A stretch of 64,000 nucleotides of DNA from Pelagimonas varians (lineage in GTDB: Bacteria; Pseudomonadota; Alphaproteobacteria; Rhodobacterales; Rhodobacteraceae), in NCBI RefSeq assembly GCF_003208435.1, contig NZ_QKMF01000009.1, positions 113,783-177,782 on the forward strand. Reading direction: 5' to 3'. Below are positions 1-9,076 of this stretch, piece after piece. Position 1 is the stretch's first letter, and every line of letters begins with the position of its first letter. A program made the position numbers and the translations under genes. The notes below the pieces were generated by a model. It was not told where the DNA came from, ran no database searches, and was given only the letters and a program-made list of their open reading frames with translations.

Positions 1-66
1 GGCGCGTAAACCCAAATGCAAGGCGTGTCACATAAACGACCTCTGCCAATTCGAGGAAAAGACCGA

Positions 67-1056
67 ATGAAAAAGTACCAAGTAGTTGGCATCGGCAACG
101 CCGTTGTTGATGTGTTGACCCGCTCCGAGGATACATTCCTTGACCATATGGGCATCCAAAAAGGCATCATGCAGCTTGTCGAACGCGACCGCGCCGAAAC
201 TTTGTATGCCGCCATGTCCGACCGCGTCGAAGCCCCGGGCGGATCAGTTGCCAACACATTGGCTGGCATCGGGAATTTGGGCCTTCCCACCGCGTTTATC
301 GGCCGCGTGCACGATGACGCATTGGGGCATTTTTACGCTGACGCAATGGTCAAAGGTGGCACCGACTTTGTGAACGCCCCGAGCTCCGAAGGCGATTTGC
401 CAACCTCACGGTCGATGATCTTTGTTTCGCCAGATGGCGAGCGGTCCATGAACACTTATCTTGGCACATCGGCCGAGCTTGGCCCTGATGATGTGTCAGA
501 CGAGGTAACCCATCAGGCCGAAATCATCTTCCTTGAAGGGTATTTGTTCGACAAGGACAAAGGCAAAGACGCATTCTTGCGCGCCGCGCGCACCTGCCGC
601 GCAGCTGGCGGCAAAGCTGGTATCGCCATTTCCGATCCTTTTTGCGTAGAACGCCACCGCGAAGATTTTCTGAAGCTTATTGCCAACGAGATGGATTTTG
701 TCATCGGCAACGAAGAGGAAATCCGCTCGCTATACCAAGACGACAGCCTAGAGGCAGATCTGGCCCGCGTTGCTGCCGTCTGCCCATTGGTTGTCTGCAC
801 CCGCTCGGGCGACGGCGTGACAATCATACATGACGGTCAGCGGTTCGATGTGCCAGTGACCAAGGTCGTGCCAGTAGATGCGACCGGTGCGGGCGATCAA
901 TTCGCCGCGGGCTTCCTATATGGCTTGGCGACCGGTGCAGATATGGACACTGCTGGCAAAATGGGCTGCGTTTGCGCCACCGAAGTGATTGGTCACATGG
1001 GGCCGCGCCCCGAAGCAAACATGCAAGCACTGTTTCGTCAAAACGGCTTGCTGTAA
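67..1056 (+). CDS. adenosine kinase, PfkB-type sugar/nucleoside kinase
   Basis: A PfkB-family kinase of 329 residues, most likely phosphorylating adenosine (or a sugar) with ATP in the cytoplasm as part of purine salvage. Both family signatures are visible: the N-terminal glycine motif PGGSVAN near residues 57-63 and the C-terminal DATGAGD motif near 271-277, whose last Asp is the catalytic base. I start it at the ATG at 67 rather than an upstream in-frame ATG at 16, because a GAGG ribosome site sits about ten bases before it. It ends in a hairpin shared with convergent polA. The adenosine assignment rests on overall resemblance to proteins so named in Rhodobacterales; a ribokinase-like substrate cannot be excluded. 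Confidence 0.85.
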   Translation: MKKYQVVGIGNAVVDVLTRSEDTFLDHMGIQKGIMQLVERDRAETLYAAMSDRVEAPGGSVANTLAGIGNLGLPTAFIGRVHDDALGHFYADAMVKGGTDFVNAPSSEGDLPTSRSMIFVSPDGERSMNTYLGTSAELGPDDVSDEVTHQAEIIFLEGYLFDKDKGKDAFLRAARTCRAAGGKAGIAISDPFCVERHREDFLKLIANEMDFVIGNEEEIRSLYQDDSLEADLARVAAVCPLVVCTRSGDGVTIIHDGQRFDVPVTKVVPVDATGAGDQFAAGFLYGLATGADMDTAGKMGCVCATEVIGHMGPRPEANMQALFRQNGLL

Positions 1057-1073
1057 GCGGTTCACGCTATAGG

Positions 1074-1112
1074 AAAAGGGCGGCACATCATTCTGATGGC
1101 CGCCCTTTTTTG
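1074..1112. terminator. bidirectional terminator between adenosine kinase and polA
   Basis: Inverted repeat GGGCGGC (1078-1084) / GCCGCCC (1099-1105) with an inner CATCA/TGATG helix, flanked by AAAA on the left and TTTTTT on the right. It can stop transcription in both directions and abuts the polA stop codon at 1113. Confidence 0.85.
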
Positions 1113-3911
1113 TTAGTGGGCTTCGGCCCAATTGGCCCCTTGGCCCGCATCGACGATCAAGGGCAAGTCCAGCTTAACAACCGGATCCGCAGCGCCTTGC
1201 ATGATGCCTCGCGCCACGCCTATCAGCTCTTCCACGGCAGTTTCCTCAACTTCGAACAGCAATTCATCGTGAACCTGTAGCAGCATTTTGGCTGGTAGAT
1301 TTTCGATGGCATCCGGCATGCGAATCATCGCGCGGCGAATAATATCAGCGGCAGTGCCCTGAATCGGGGCGTTGATCGCAGCCCGTTTGGCAAAACCGGC
1401 GCGCGGCCCCTTTGCGGCGATTTCCGGCGTATGGATCACCCTGCCAAACAGGGTTTCAACACGCAGGTTTTCTTTGGCAAAGTTCACCGTCTCTTCCATG
1501 TAGGATTTAATACCGGGGAAGCGTTCGAAATAGCGATCGATAAAGCCCTGCGCCTCGGCCCGAGGGATGCGCAAATTGCGCGCCAAGCCAAATCCGGAAA
1601 TGCCATAAATCACACCAAAGTTGATCGCCTTGGCCTGCCGCCTGATATCCGGTGTCATCTCGTCCAGCGGCACATTGAACATTTCGGACGCCGTCAACGC
1701 ATGAATGTCGTGCCCCTGTTTAAACGCCTCTTTCAGCGCATCAATCCCCGCCATCTGCGCCAGTACGCGCAATTCGATCTGGCTATAGTCGAGCGACACC
1801 AGAACCTTGCCCTCTGGCGCGACAAAAGCCTCGCGGATGCGGCGGCCGTCTTCTGTCCTTACCGGAATGTTTTGCAAGTTCGGATCAGTCGAGGCCAATC
1901 GTCCGGTGTTCGCCCCAGCGATAGAATACGATGTATGAACACGGCCGGTTTCAGGATGAATATGGCCTTGCAAGGCATCGGTGTAGGTCGATTTCAATTT
2001 TTGCAGCTGGCGGTAATCCAGAACGCGCGCCGCAAAATCATGCTCTGTCGCCAGATCTTCAAGCACATCCGCCGGTGTCGACCACTGACCGGTTTTGGTT
2101 TTCTTGCCGCCCTCAAGCGCCATTTCTTCGAACAGAATAGCACCGACTTGTGCGGGCGATTGCACGTTAAACTCACGCCCTGCCAGCTCATACAACTCAG
2201 CCTCAAACCCCGCCATTTTCTGGGCAAATGCGTTCGACATGCGGCTGAGCACATCGCGGTCCACCTGAATGCCGTGCATCTCCATCTTAGCCAGTACCGG
2301 AACAAGCGGGCGTTCCAATCCTTCATAGACCCGGGTCACTTTTGAGCGATGTAGAAGCGGTTTGAACAGCTGCCAAAGGCGCAGGGTAATATCGGCGTCC
2401 TCCGCTGCGTATTTCACCGCATCGCCAACCGGAACCTTGTCAAAGGTAATTGCGCTCTTGCCGCTCCCCAACAAGGATTTGATCGGAATCGGGGTGTGGT
2501 TCAAATACCGATCCGAAAGTGCGTCCATGCCGTGGTTGTGTAGGCCACCATGCAGCGCATAGCTGAGCAACATCGTGTCATCTATCGGTTTGATATCAAT
2601 GCCATAGCGTTTAAACACCTTGGCATCATATTTCATATTTTGCCCGATCTTGATCACACTCGGGTCTTCAAGCAGCGGTTTGATCGCATCCAATGCGGCT
2701 TGTAGCGGGATCTGCCCCTCGGCCAAATCTTCTGATCCAAATAGATCATCTGCTGCGGACGCCCGATGTGTCAGCGGTATGTAACAGGCCTCACCTGCCG
2801 TGACGCACAGCGAAATACCCACCAAATCGCAAAGCATTTCATCAAGGCCGGTTGTTTCCGTATCCACTGCAATCCAACCGGTTTGTTGCGCCTTGGCAAC
2901 CCAAACCGCCAGCGCATCCAAGTCGCTGACACATTCATATTTCTCGGGATCAATTGGAGCGTTTTCCGGCGCGGCTGCGGCCTCAGCCATAGGCGCATCC
3001 TCAATCACCGGCGCATCAGCCCCCAAAGAGGCGGCCATGCGTTTGGTCATTGTCCGGAATTCCATTTCCGCCAGAAAGCCCAAAAGTTTGTCAGCTTCCG
3101 GCTCCCGAACTTCCATCTCATCAATGGTGAAATCGAGCGCCATTTCACAATCAAGCTGTACCAATCGTTTCGACAATTCGATTTGCGCGCGATTGTCGAT
3201 CAACGACTGTCGGCGCTTCGGCTGCTTGATCTCCTCGGACCGGTCCAGCAACTCTTCGAGAGAGCCATATTCGTTGATCAGCAAAGCCGCTGTTTTGATG
3301 CCGATACCGGGCGCGCCGGGAACGTTGTCCACACTATCACCCGCCAGCGCCTGCACATCGACAACCCGTTCTGGCGCAACACCAAATTTTTCATGCACAC
3401 CGTCACGGTCGATGCGTTTGTTCTTCATCGGATCCAGCATTTCGACACCATCGCCAATCAACTGCATCAAATCCTTGTCCGACGACACAATCGTTACACG
3501 CCCACCGGCTTCGCGGCCCTGACAGGCCAGCGTCGCGATGATGTCGTCAGCTTCAAATCCCTCGACCTCATAACAGGCAATGTTAAAGGCCCGCGTTGCA
3601 TCACGGGTCAACGGGAACTGCGGGCGCAGATCTTCGGGGGCAGGAGGACGGTTGGCTTTGTATAAATCATACAGATCATTGCGGAAAGACTTTCCGGAAT
3701 GGTCAAAAATGACGGCAACATGGGTCGGAGCATCAGGGCCTGTCTGCCCCTCGCCGTAACGCTGCAACATGTTACAAAACCCTGCGACAGCGCCCACAGG
3801 CAACCCGTCAGATTTCCGCGTCAAAGGCGGCAACGCATGATAGGCCCGAAAAATAAAAGCCGATCCGTCGATCAGGTGCAGATGGCACCCCTTACCGAAA
3901 TCACTCGCCAT
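1113..3911 (-). CDS. polA: DNA polymerase I
   Basis: Replication and repair polymerase of 932 residues that fills gaps and removes RNA primers. Three domains can be read in order: a 5'-3' exonuclease starting at HLHLIDGSAFIFRAYHALPP, a 3'-5' exonuclease retaining the DTET metal motif (AVDTETTGLDE), and an A-family polymerase with motif A (LDYSQIELR), the O-helix motif B (RRQAKAINFGVIYGIS) and motif C (QVHDE, about 879-883). Proofreading residues therefore appear intact. The start at 3911 is preferred over 3926 or 3938 because GGGGAG lies just upstream and the protein then begins close to the expected N-terminus. It is monocistronic: a strong hairpin separates it from the upstream zinc-finger gene. 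Confidence 0.97.
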   Translation of the reverse strand: MASDFGKGCHLHLIDGSAFIFRAYHALPPLTRKSDGLPVGAVAGFCNMLQRYGEGQTGPDAPTHVAVIFDHSGKSFRNDLYDLYKANRPPAPEDLRPQFPLTRDATRAFNIACYEVEGFEADDIIATLACQGREAGGRVTIVSSDKDLMQLIGDGVEMLDPMKNKRIDRDGVHEKFGVAPERVVDVQALAGDSVDNVPGAPGIGIKTAALLINEYGSLEELLDRSEEIKQPKRRQSLIDNRAQIELSKRLVQLDCEMALDFTIDEMEVREPEADKLLGFLAEMEFRTMTKRMAASLGADAPVIEDAPMAEAAAAPENAPIDPEKYECVSDLDALAVWVAKAQQTGWIAVDTETTGLDEMLCDLVGISLCVTAGEACYIPLTHRASAADDLFGSEDLAEGQIPLQAALDAIKPLLEDPSVIKIGQNMKYDAKVFKRYGIDIKPIDDTMLLSYALHGGLHNHGMDALSDRYLNHTPIPIKSLLGSGKSAITFDKVPVGDAVKYAAEDADITLRLWQLFKPLLHRSKVTRVYEGLERPLVPVLAKMEMHGIQVDRDVLSRMSNAFAQKMAGFEAELYELAGREFNVQSPAQVGAILFEEMALEGGKKTKTGQWSTPADVLEDLATEHDFAARVLDYRQLQKLKSTYTDALQGHIHPETGRVHTSYSIAGANTGRLASTDPNLQNIPVRTEDGRRIREAFVAPEGKVLVSLDYSQIELRVLAQMAGIDALKEAFKQGHDIHALTASEMFNVPLDEMTPDIRRQAKAINFGVIYGISGFGLARNLRIPRAEAQGFIDRYFERFPGIKSYMEETVNFAKENLRVETLFGRVIHTPEIAAKGPRAGFAKRAAINAPIQGTAADIIRRAMIRMPDAIENLPAKMLLQVHDELLFEVEETAVEELIGVARGIMQGAADPVVKLDLPLIVDAGQGANWAEAH

Positions 3912-4018
3912 TCGTCCGCTCCCCATGATCTGCACCACATATTATTTCAGGTATGGTTTGCCATGCCGGATCGGTTTCTGCCAGCCGTCCTTTGCGCTTG
4001 ACCATGCAATTCGGCCTC

Positions 4019-4070
4019 AAAAACGAAAACAACCCCGCGCTTTAGCGCAGGGCAAATTCATTTCGTTTTT
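4019..4070 (-). terminator. nested hairpin terminator after the zinc-finger gene
   Basis: On the minus strand CCCTGCGC-TAAA-GCGCGGGG (4033-4052) is followed by a T-rich run. An outer pair AAAAACGAAA (4019-4028) / TTTCGTTTTT (4061-4070) extends the stem, so it may work in both directions. Confidence 0.75.
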
Positions 4071-4082
4071 GGCTTAGTGTGC

Positions 4083-4262
4083 TTAGACTTTGTCTTCAAA
4101 ATCTTTGTGCACAAATTTGCAGTCGCAATAAGGACATTCAACCCAGCCATGTTCGGCTGGCATTTGCAGCCATACGCGCGGATGCCCCAAAGCACCGCCG
4201 CCGCCGTCACAGGCAACGCGAAAGCTGTCCACAATCTTAGTCTCGGGCGCCTGAATGGTCAT
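4083..4262 (-). CDS. small zinc-finger domain protein (NDUFS6-like)
   Basis: A 59-residue protein beginning [20 protein letters not shown]. It carries one upstream Cys (VACDGGGG), a GHPRVWL segment and a C-terminal CPYCDCKF knuckle followed by His, the layout of the zinc-finger domain shared with the NDUFS6 / 13-kDa subunit of complex I (COG4391 type). In alphaproteobacteria this small protein is a candidate complex I accessory or assembly subunit, but nothing here shows that directly. The start ATG at 4262 has AAGGGAA upstream on the minus strand. It has its own terminator and diverges from the ABC ATPase gene. Confidence 0.8.
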   Translation of the reverse strand: MTIQAPETKIVDSFRVACDGGGGALGHPRVWLQMPAEHGWVECPYCDCKFVHKDFEDKV

Positions 4263-4338
4263 GGCATTGGTTCCCTTTTCTCGAACACTGGCTTAACAGC
4301 CTTATGAGCCAAGCCAGCCGCAGGAGCAAGCACGCGCA

Positions 4339-5262
4339 ATGACACAGGACGCTATCCGCATCAGCAATCTGCAAAAGACCTATGAAGGCGGCAAACAAGC
4401 CCTCAAAGGGGTAGACCTGACCGTACCGGCAGGGTCGATCTTTGGCCTACTCGGGCCCAACGGCGCAGGGAAATCAACTTTGATCAATATTCTCGCCGGG
4501 TTGGTGCTAAAATCCGCTGGCGAGGTTGAGATTTGGGGCTGGCAACAAGACAAAAACCCACGCCAATCACGCGCAGCCATAGGCGTTATGCCGCAAGAGC
4601 TCAATCTTGATCCATTTTTCTCCCCCTTTGGCGCTCTCGAAGTTCAGGCGGGGCTGTACGGCGTTCCCAAAGACCAGCGCCGCAGCGAAGAAATCCTTGA
4701 AATGGTGGGCCTGACGGACAAACGCGATGCATACGCGCGCACCCTGTCTGGCGGCATGCGCCGCCGTTTGTTGCTGGCCAAGGCCCTCGTACATCATCCG
4801 CAGATCTTGGTTCTGGATGAGCCGACGGCTGGCGTTGACATCGAATTGCGGCAAATGCTGTGGCGGAATATCCGCAAATTGAACCAAGAACGCGGGATGA
4901 CCATTATCCTGACCACGCATTACCTCGAAGAAGCCGAGGAAATGTGCGACGAGATCGCGATTATCGATCAGGGTGCCATGGTAGCCCGCGACAGCACAGC
5001 CAATCTTTTGGGGCAGCTTGACGCGAAAACCATGTTGATTACGCCTGAGCATGTGCCGGAAACGCTGCCAGCAGGCCCGGGGCTGGCGGTGGAAACCCGC
5101 CGCGACGGCACGATCGCCGTCAACTACAACGCCAAGCAAACCCGCGCAGAGGATGTCCTAACAGCCGTTCACGCCGCCGGAATTCGAATCCGAGATGTGC
5201 GGACGGAACAAGCCGATCTGCAAGATGTCTTTTTATCTCTGACCCAAAGCCACTCAGGCTAA
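4339..5262 (+). CDS. ABC transporter ATP-binding protein (ABC-2/CcmA-like), orphan
   Basis: ATPase subunit of 307 residues. Walker A GPNGAGKST is at 39-47, the signature LSGGM at 136-140, Walker B LVLDEPTAG at 157-165, and the H-loop follows as TTHYLEEAEE. This is the CcmA/DrrA class that usually pairs with an ABC-2 permease. No permease gene lies on either side: upstream is a divergent zinc-finger gene and downstream a hairpin and the convergent HIT gene. Its membrane partner must be encoded elsewhere, or it acts without one. The substrate cannot be inferred. Confidence 0.9.
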   Translation: MTQDAIRISNLQKTYEGGKQALKGVDLTVPAGSIFGLLGPNGAGKSTLINILAGLVLKSAGEVEIWGWQQDKNPRQSRAAIGVMPQELNLDPFFSPFGALEVQAGLYGVPKDQRRSEEILEMVGLTDKRDAYARTLSGGMRRRLLLAKALVHHPQILVLDEPTAGVDIELRQMLWRNIRKLNQERGMTIILTTHYLEEAEEMCDEIAIIDQGAMVARDSTANLLGQLDAKTMLITPEHVPETLPAGPGLAVETRRDGTIAVNYNAKQTRAEDVLTAVHAAGIRIRDVRTEQADLQDVFLSLTQSHSG

Positions 5263-5331
5263 GCTCTCGGACCCAAAGCAAATCCGCGTGACAGCTGCAG
5301 GTCACGTCACCCCGCAGCGCGCGCCGCATTA

Positions 5332-5350
5332 AAAACCCGAAGTGGGTTTT
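5332..5350 (+). terminator. terminator of the ABC ATPase gene
   Basis: AAAACCC-GAAGT-GGGTTTT, a 7-bp stem ending in four T. A second hairpin without a T-run, GCGGGCC-ATA-GGCCCGC at 5366-5382, follows near the end of the convergent HIT gene. Confidence 0.6.
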
Positions 5351-5403
5351 GGTGTGGACAACAGCGCGGGCCATAGGCCCGCACCATTGAACAACCTAAA
5401 ATC

Positions 5404-5772
5404 CTAGGCGCGTTCCAACATCCGGCCCAAAGGGCGGCCCGCCAAGATATGCACATGCAGATGCGGCACCTCTTGCACCGCGTCGCGGCCAGCATTGGAA
5501 ATCAGACGAAAACCGTCTTCCTCAACACCTTCCATCTTGCAGACCTCACCAACAGCGCGAACATAGTCCACGATCTCGGTGTCCGATGCTGTTTGCGCAA
5601 AATGGTCAAAACACACATAGGCCCCTTTAGGAATCACCAAGACATGCTTCGGTGCTTGGGGGTACAGATCACGAAAGGCCAGAGAGTGCTCCGTTTCCAA
5701 AACCGTTGAGTTCGGAATCTCGCCCCGTAAAATCTTCGCAAAAATATTCTGATCGTCGTAAGCATATGCCAT
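5404..5772 (-). CDS. HIT family nucleotide-binding hydrolase
   Basis: Histidine-triad protein of 122 residues. The triad HLHVH (His104, 106, 108) is followed by ILAGRPLG, as in HINT/PKCI-type purine nucleoside phosphoramidases, which hydrolyse AMP-lysine or AMP-amino acid phosphoramidates. N-terminal AYDDQNIFAKILRGEIP is also typical. It is a single gene about 70 bases downstream of the glycosyltransferase gene on the same strand; co-transcription is possible but not shown. Confidence 0.93.
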   Translation of the reverse strand: MAYAYDDQNIFAKILRGEIPNSTVLETEHSLAFRDLYPQAPKHVLVIPKGAYVCFDHFAQTASDTEIVDYVRAVGEVCKMEGVEEDGFRLISNAGRDAVQEVPHLHVHILAGRPLGRMLERA

Positions 5773-5840
5773 GTTTCGGTACCCTTAGCGCGTTTGAAAT
5801 CACTGTTTGCGCATTGGTATCGCGCAAAACCGCCGCTGCC

Positions 5841-7418
5841 TCAATCCGCATATAGATGATCTAGATCGACAATCTCTTGGGCTACGTCCTGTGGTACTGA
5901 CAAAAACGTAGCAACCGCCGCCGCGTTGACCTGCCTCGGATCGCTTTCGCGGATGCGCAAAAGGTTGTCAAAATTGGCATCTTTGATTTGATCGCTTTCA
6001 TGCATCATATCATTGCGCACAGTTGGCAAAAGACGCTGCAACGTCTCTGGTGGAGTACGTTCCCCTGCCAAACCAACCCGCATTGCGTGGCCGATCAAGT
6101 ACTCATCGGAGAACAAGCAGTCGACTTCCAAAATTCGGGTTCGGGATCGATCGTTGGCAAAATCAGAAATCAAATCAAGATCTTCCGGATCCATGCAAAC
6201 GATCAGTCGATCCGTCTCATAATAGTCAAACAACATTCGCATCAAGGCACGACGATGTCGGTGCCGTTTGCCCATGGTCGATTGGATGCCGCCCAAATCT
6301 GGCAAAACACAGCTTTCTTCATTGAACAGGTAATCAATACACGGAATGTCAGTGCTCTGCCGGAAACGCTCTACCAATCGTTTCGCCACATGCCATTTCT
6401 TGCTGACCACTATCAGCAACTCGCGCTCCCGGCCCAACGAGCTTTCTTTTTCCCAGAACCGAGACCCAAAGCGCCGTCCCATGCGACCCTTTTCCGTCAG
6501 GAATTTATGGAGTGACCGGCCTTCGTTCGAAATCTTGAACCGCTGCCCCTCAGAGGAATATAAAACCCCCAGCCGACGCCGCAACTCCATCGCTTCTGGG
6601 CTGATTTTTCGGGCAAACAAAAAGTCTTGGCTCAGCAACAAGTCATAGTGATCGTTGTAAAAAACGATCGGCAACCCGTAGTCGCTGAACATCAAAAAGG
6701 TCAGCGTCCGGTTCTCAATTTCCTGCTCGGGAACCAAATGCCGCACGAGCGTCTGAAAAAAGGTCTCGTCCGGAATCCACGTCGACCGGAAAAACTGCAT
6801 CACGTCCTTGCGCCTTTTGGCAAAGTCCAAAATCCATTCAACAGTGCGGCGCCGCAGACACCACCACTGCGACCCGATCATAACCTCCAGATCTTGTGGA
6901 ACTTTACGGGTCATACCTAAACTTTTTTGCACTTGGAACATTGCGTAGAACCGGCGTTTTTGCGTTCGCTCATTGAACCAATGGCGGTAAATCAACCGCT
7001 CTTCCTTCCAGCCCGTCTTTATCCAGTCGGATTGGAAATAGTCATAGCTTTCAATGTAGTCACAATCCCTACGGTCCAGAAACTCATGCGCGTATTCAGC
7101 TGACTTGATTGCCATGCAATCGCCGGACAGCATGTAAAAATGCGTGGCGCGCGGGAATGCGTCCAAGGCGGATTGCACAGCCTGAATAGTCGCTTCGACC
7201 AGGCTCCATTCCCCCCAACCACATTTTATGCGTTTGCGGGCAAATGTGACATTGGGATTGTTGGACAAGGCCGCTTTGATTTTCTTGAAATCATCGAGAT
7301 CGGAACGGGCATCATAGTGGATCGACATGTAGTCGCCCACCGCCGTAAGGCTTTGCGCCTGCTTGATGATCGCGTCCGGGTCTTTATGACACAACAGGAT
7401 GAAGGCGATTTTTGCCAT
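5841..7418 (-). CDS. GT14-like beta-1,6-N-acetylglucosaminyltransferase family protein with extra C-terminal domain
   Basis: 525 residues. The N-terminal roughly 260 residues resemble core-2/I-branching enzymes (PF02485): MAKIAFILLCHKDPDAI, IHYDARSD, a KCGWGEWSLVEATI segment, YMLSGDCM, and IGSQWWCLRR followed by WIPDETFFQTLV. These enzymes add GlcNAc or xylose from a UDP-sugar onto a glycan. The C-terminal half, rich in basic and aromatic residues (GRRFGSRFWEKESS, then a P-loop-free region ending VDLDHLYAD), looks like the domain I recall as DUF5928 in Rhodobacterales; its role is unknown. No signal peptide or membrane helix is seen, so it probably acts in the cytoplasm. It diverges from a sulfotransferase gene, suggesting a shared surface-glycan or exopolysaccharide target. 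Confidence 0.82.
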   Translation of the reverse strand: MAKIAFILLCHKDPDAIIKQAQSLTAVGDYMSIHYDARSDLDDFKKIKAALSNNPNVTFARKRIKCGWGEWSLVEATIQAVQSALDAFPRATHFYMLSGDCMAIKSAEYAHEFLDRRDCDYIESYDYFQSDWIKTGWKEERLIYRHWFNERTQKRRFYAMFQVQKSLGMTRKVPQDLEVMIGSQWWCLRRRTVEWILDFAKRRKDVMQFFRSTWIPDETFFQTLVRHLVPEQEIENRTLTFLMFSDYGLPIVFYNDHYDLLLSQDFLFARKISPEAMELRRRLGVLYSSEGQRFKISNEGRSLHKFLTEKGRMGRRFGSRFWEKESSLGRERELLIVVSKKWHVAKRLVERFRQSTDIPCIDYLFNEESCVLPDLGGIQSTMGKRHRHRRALMRMLFDYYETDRLIVCMDPEDLDLISDFANDRSRTRILEVDCLFSDEYLIGHAMRVGLAGERTPPETLQRLLPTVRNDMMHESDQIKDANFDNLLRIRESDPRQVNAAAVATFLSVPQDVAQEIVDLDHLYAD

Positions 7419-7560
7419 TTAGGAAACCATCTGCCCTATTTTTGCCTGATTGTTTATATTGATAGACATGAACAAGCGTTGAAGAAAGCCGCATATTTTG
7501 CTTTTTTGGGCGCAAATGGTGCCAAATACAACAGGGCGCAAAAAGCAGGAGGCGGCAGGC

Positions 7561-8379
7561 ATGGGTTTTCCTGGAACCTGGATGACCGAAAGTGAAAGCA
7601 TGGTGTATCGGGTTGTGCCGAAATGCGCCTGCTCGACCATTGGTCAAATCATGTACTATTCTGATCATGGTGCGTTTTTTGACGGCGACATCCATGATGC
7701 CAGCCAAGGGCTGCACAAATGGGCGCGCGAAGACAGCCAACCGGCGATCAAGGCAAACGTGAAAACGCACACCAGCTATGCCTTTACTTGTGTGCGCAAT
7801 CCTTACACGCGTATCCTCTCCAGCTTCTTTGACAAGATTTGCGGAATTCAGCGCAACGGCCGCCGATATCGCGGCAACCTTGTCCCACTGTTGATCCAAA
7901 AATACGGGATCGAAGTGGGGGGAGACGATGGCAAGCAAGAGTTTGACCAGATCAAATCCTTTCGGCGCTTTTTGCTCTTCACCCGTGACACCATTCGTTG
8001 GCGGCGACCTATGGACCCAGACATCCACTGGTCGGCCATGTCTGGCCATGTCAGCACGTTCATTGTCAACGGCGGACGCTACAACAACATCTTTTGGACG
8101 GAAAAGTTCAACGAAGGCATGCAAGGCGTTCTGGATTCGATCAACACACCGCATGACGTTGATTTGGCCAATATCCCGCGTTTCAATGAATCCGAAGGCC
8201 ACGGACCAAAACGCGCGCATCCGGTCGAAGACTATTTCGACGATCTATCGATGCATCTCATCAAGGAAATCTTCCATCGCGATTTTGCACTGTTCAAATA
8301 TGATTTCGACAATCCGGGCAACAAAATGCCCATAGGCGAGATTGATCTGGACGAAGTGCATGCCAAATTGGGCGACTAG
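7561..8379 (+). CDS. sulfotransferase family protein
   Basis: 272 residues, predicted to transfer sulfate from PAPS to a carbohydrate or similar hydroxyl. The 5'-phosphosulfate loop is seen as VPKCACSTIGQ near residues 19-29, and the 3'-phosphate motif as VRNPYTRILSSFFD near 78-91; both fit the Sulfotransfer_2 (HNK-1/chondroitin sulfotransferase) group. I start it at 7561, where AGGAGG lies eight bases upstream; an in-frame ATG-like start at 7498 would lack a ribosome site. No signal peptide. It diverges from the GT14-like gene, and the 142 bases between them should hold both promoters. Confidence 0.82.
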   Translation: MGFPGTWMTESESMVYRVVPKCACSTIGQIMYYSDHGAFFDGDIHDASQGLHKWAREDSQPAIKANVKTHTSYAFTCVRNPYTRILSSFFDKICGIQRNGRRYRGNLVPLLIQKYGIEVGGDDGKQEFDQIKSFRRFLLFTRDTIRWRRPMDPDIHWSAMSGHVSTFIVNGGRYNNIFWTEKFNEGMQGVLDSINTPHDVDLANIPRFNESEGHGPKRAHPVEDYFDDLSMHLIKEIFHRDFALFKYDFDNPGNKMPIGEIDLDEVHAKLGD

Positions 8380-8388
8380 ACTGGTGAC

Positions 8389-8412
8389 TGCGCCGCCATA
8401 CAAAGCGGCGCA
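8389..8412. terminator. hairpin between convergent sulfotransferase and DUF1285 genes
   Basis: TGCGCCGC (8389-8396) pairs with GCGGCGCA (8405-8412), loop of eight. No clear T-run on either side, so it may be rho-assisted or only an mRNA end protector. Confidence 0.45.
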
Positions 8413-8425
8413 AACGTAAATGCAC

Positions 8426-9019
8426 CTACAGACCTTCAAGCTCGGATGACGGAATAATCGGGAAGAACTGACCAGAAGACCAAAGCCCGAACCATCCGTC
8501 ATGATGCGCGCCCAGATCAACCAACCTATAGAAACTCTTGCGGTCGATCAGCGCCTCCAGATTAGCGCGGATCAGCACATAGGGCGACGGCTCGCCGGTT
8601 TGCGCGTCGCGTTCAACACGAATGGGGTGATCGGGGCCTGCCACCGCTTCGTCGCCGACATGGGTCTGAAACGTTAGAATCTGTGCCTTACCGTCGTCTT
8701 TCGCTTCGAAATCCACAGCAACAAACGGCGCGTCATCCACCGTGATTCCAACCTTTTCAACCGGCGTCACCAGAAAATAGCTGTCGCCATCCTTGCGCAG
8801 GATCGATGAAAAAAGTCGCACCAGCTCAAATCTGCCGATAGGCGTGCCCAAATAGAACCATGTGCCGTCCCGTGCGATCCGCATGTCTAAGTCACCGCAA
8901 AAGGGCGGATTCCACTTGTGAACAGGCGGTAGACCCCGCCCTTTTGTCGCTTTTATTGACGCCGCAATGCCATCTGCCGATGGGGTCACAACATTTTGTC
9001 CGCTCATATCTTTTGCCAT
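8426..9019 (-). CDS. DUF1285 domain-containing protein
   Basis: A 197-residue protein of the DUF1285 family, function unknown. Recognisable stretches are GLPPVHKWNPPFCGDLDMRI, DGTWFYLGTPI, REL-like FELVRLFSSILRKDGD and YFLVTPVEKVGI. The family is a small soluble cytosolic fold without catalytic motifs I know. The start at 9019 (MAKDMSG) fits family length; longer in-frame options reach back to 9220 but overlap the divergent MoxR gene. It diverges from the MoxR operon with only about 57 bases between starts, so their promoters must be interleaved. Confidence 0.85.
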   Translation of the reverse strand: MAKDMSGQNVVTPSADGIAASIKATKGRGLPPVHKWNPPFCGDLDMRIARDGTWFYLGTPIGRFELVRLFSSILRKDGDSYFLVTPVEKVGITVDDAPFVAVDFEAKDDGKAQILTFQTHVGDEAVAGPDHPIRVERDAQTGEPSPYVLIRANLEALIDRKSFYRLVDLGAHHDGWFGLWSSGQFFPIIPSSELEGL

Positions 9020-9076
9020 TTCCAACTCACACGATACATTCATATCTAATACGATTGATTGCAATGGAGAGTTCTT

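Noticed and set aside
1431..2345. Long plus-strand open frame inside polA
   Set aside because: Antisense shadow of the highly conserved polymerase domains, no recognisable protein or ribosome site.
2766..3665. Long plus-strand open frame over the polA exonuclease region
   Set aside because: Antisense shadow of polA; composition follows the codon pattern of the opposite gene.
5366..5382. Second hairpin as the HIT gene terminator
   Set aside because: Stem GCGGGCC/GGCCCGC is good but no T-run follows on the minus strand; kept only as a note.
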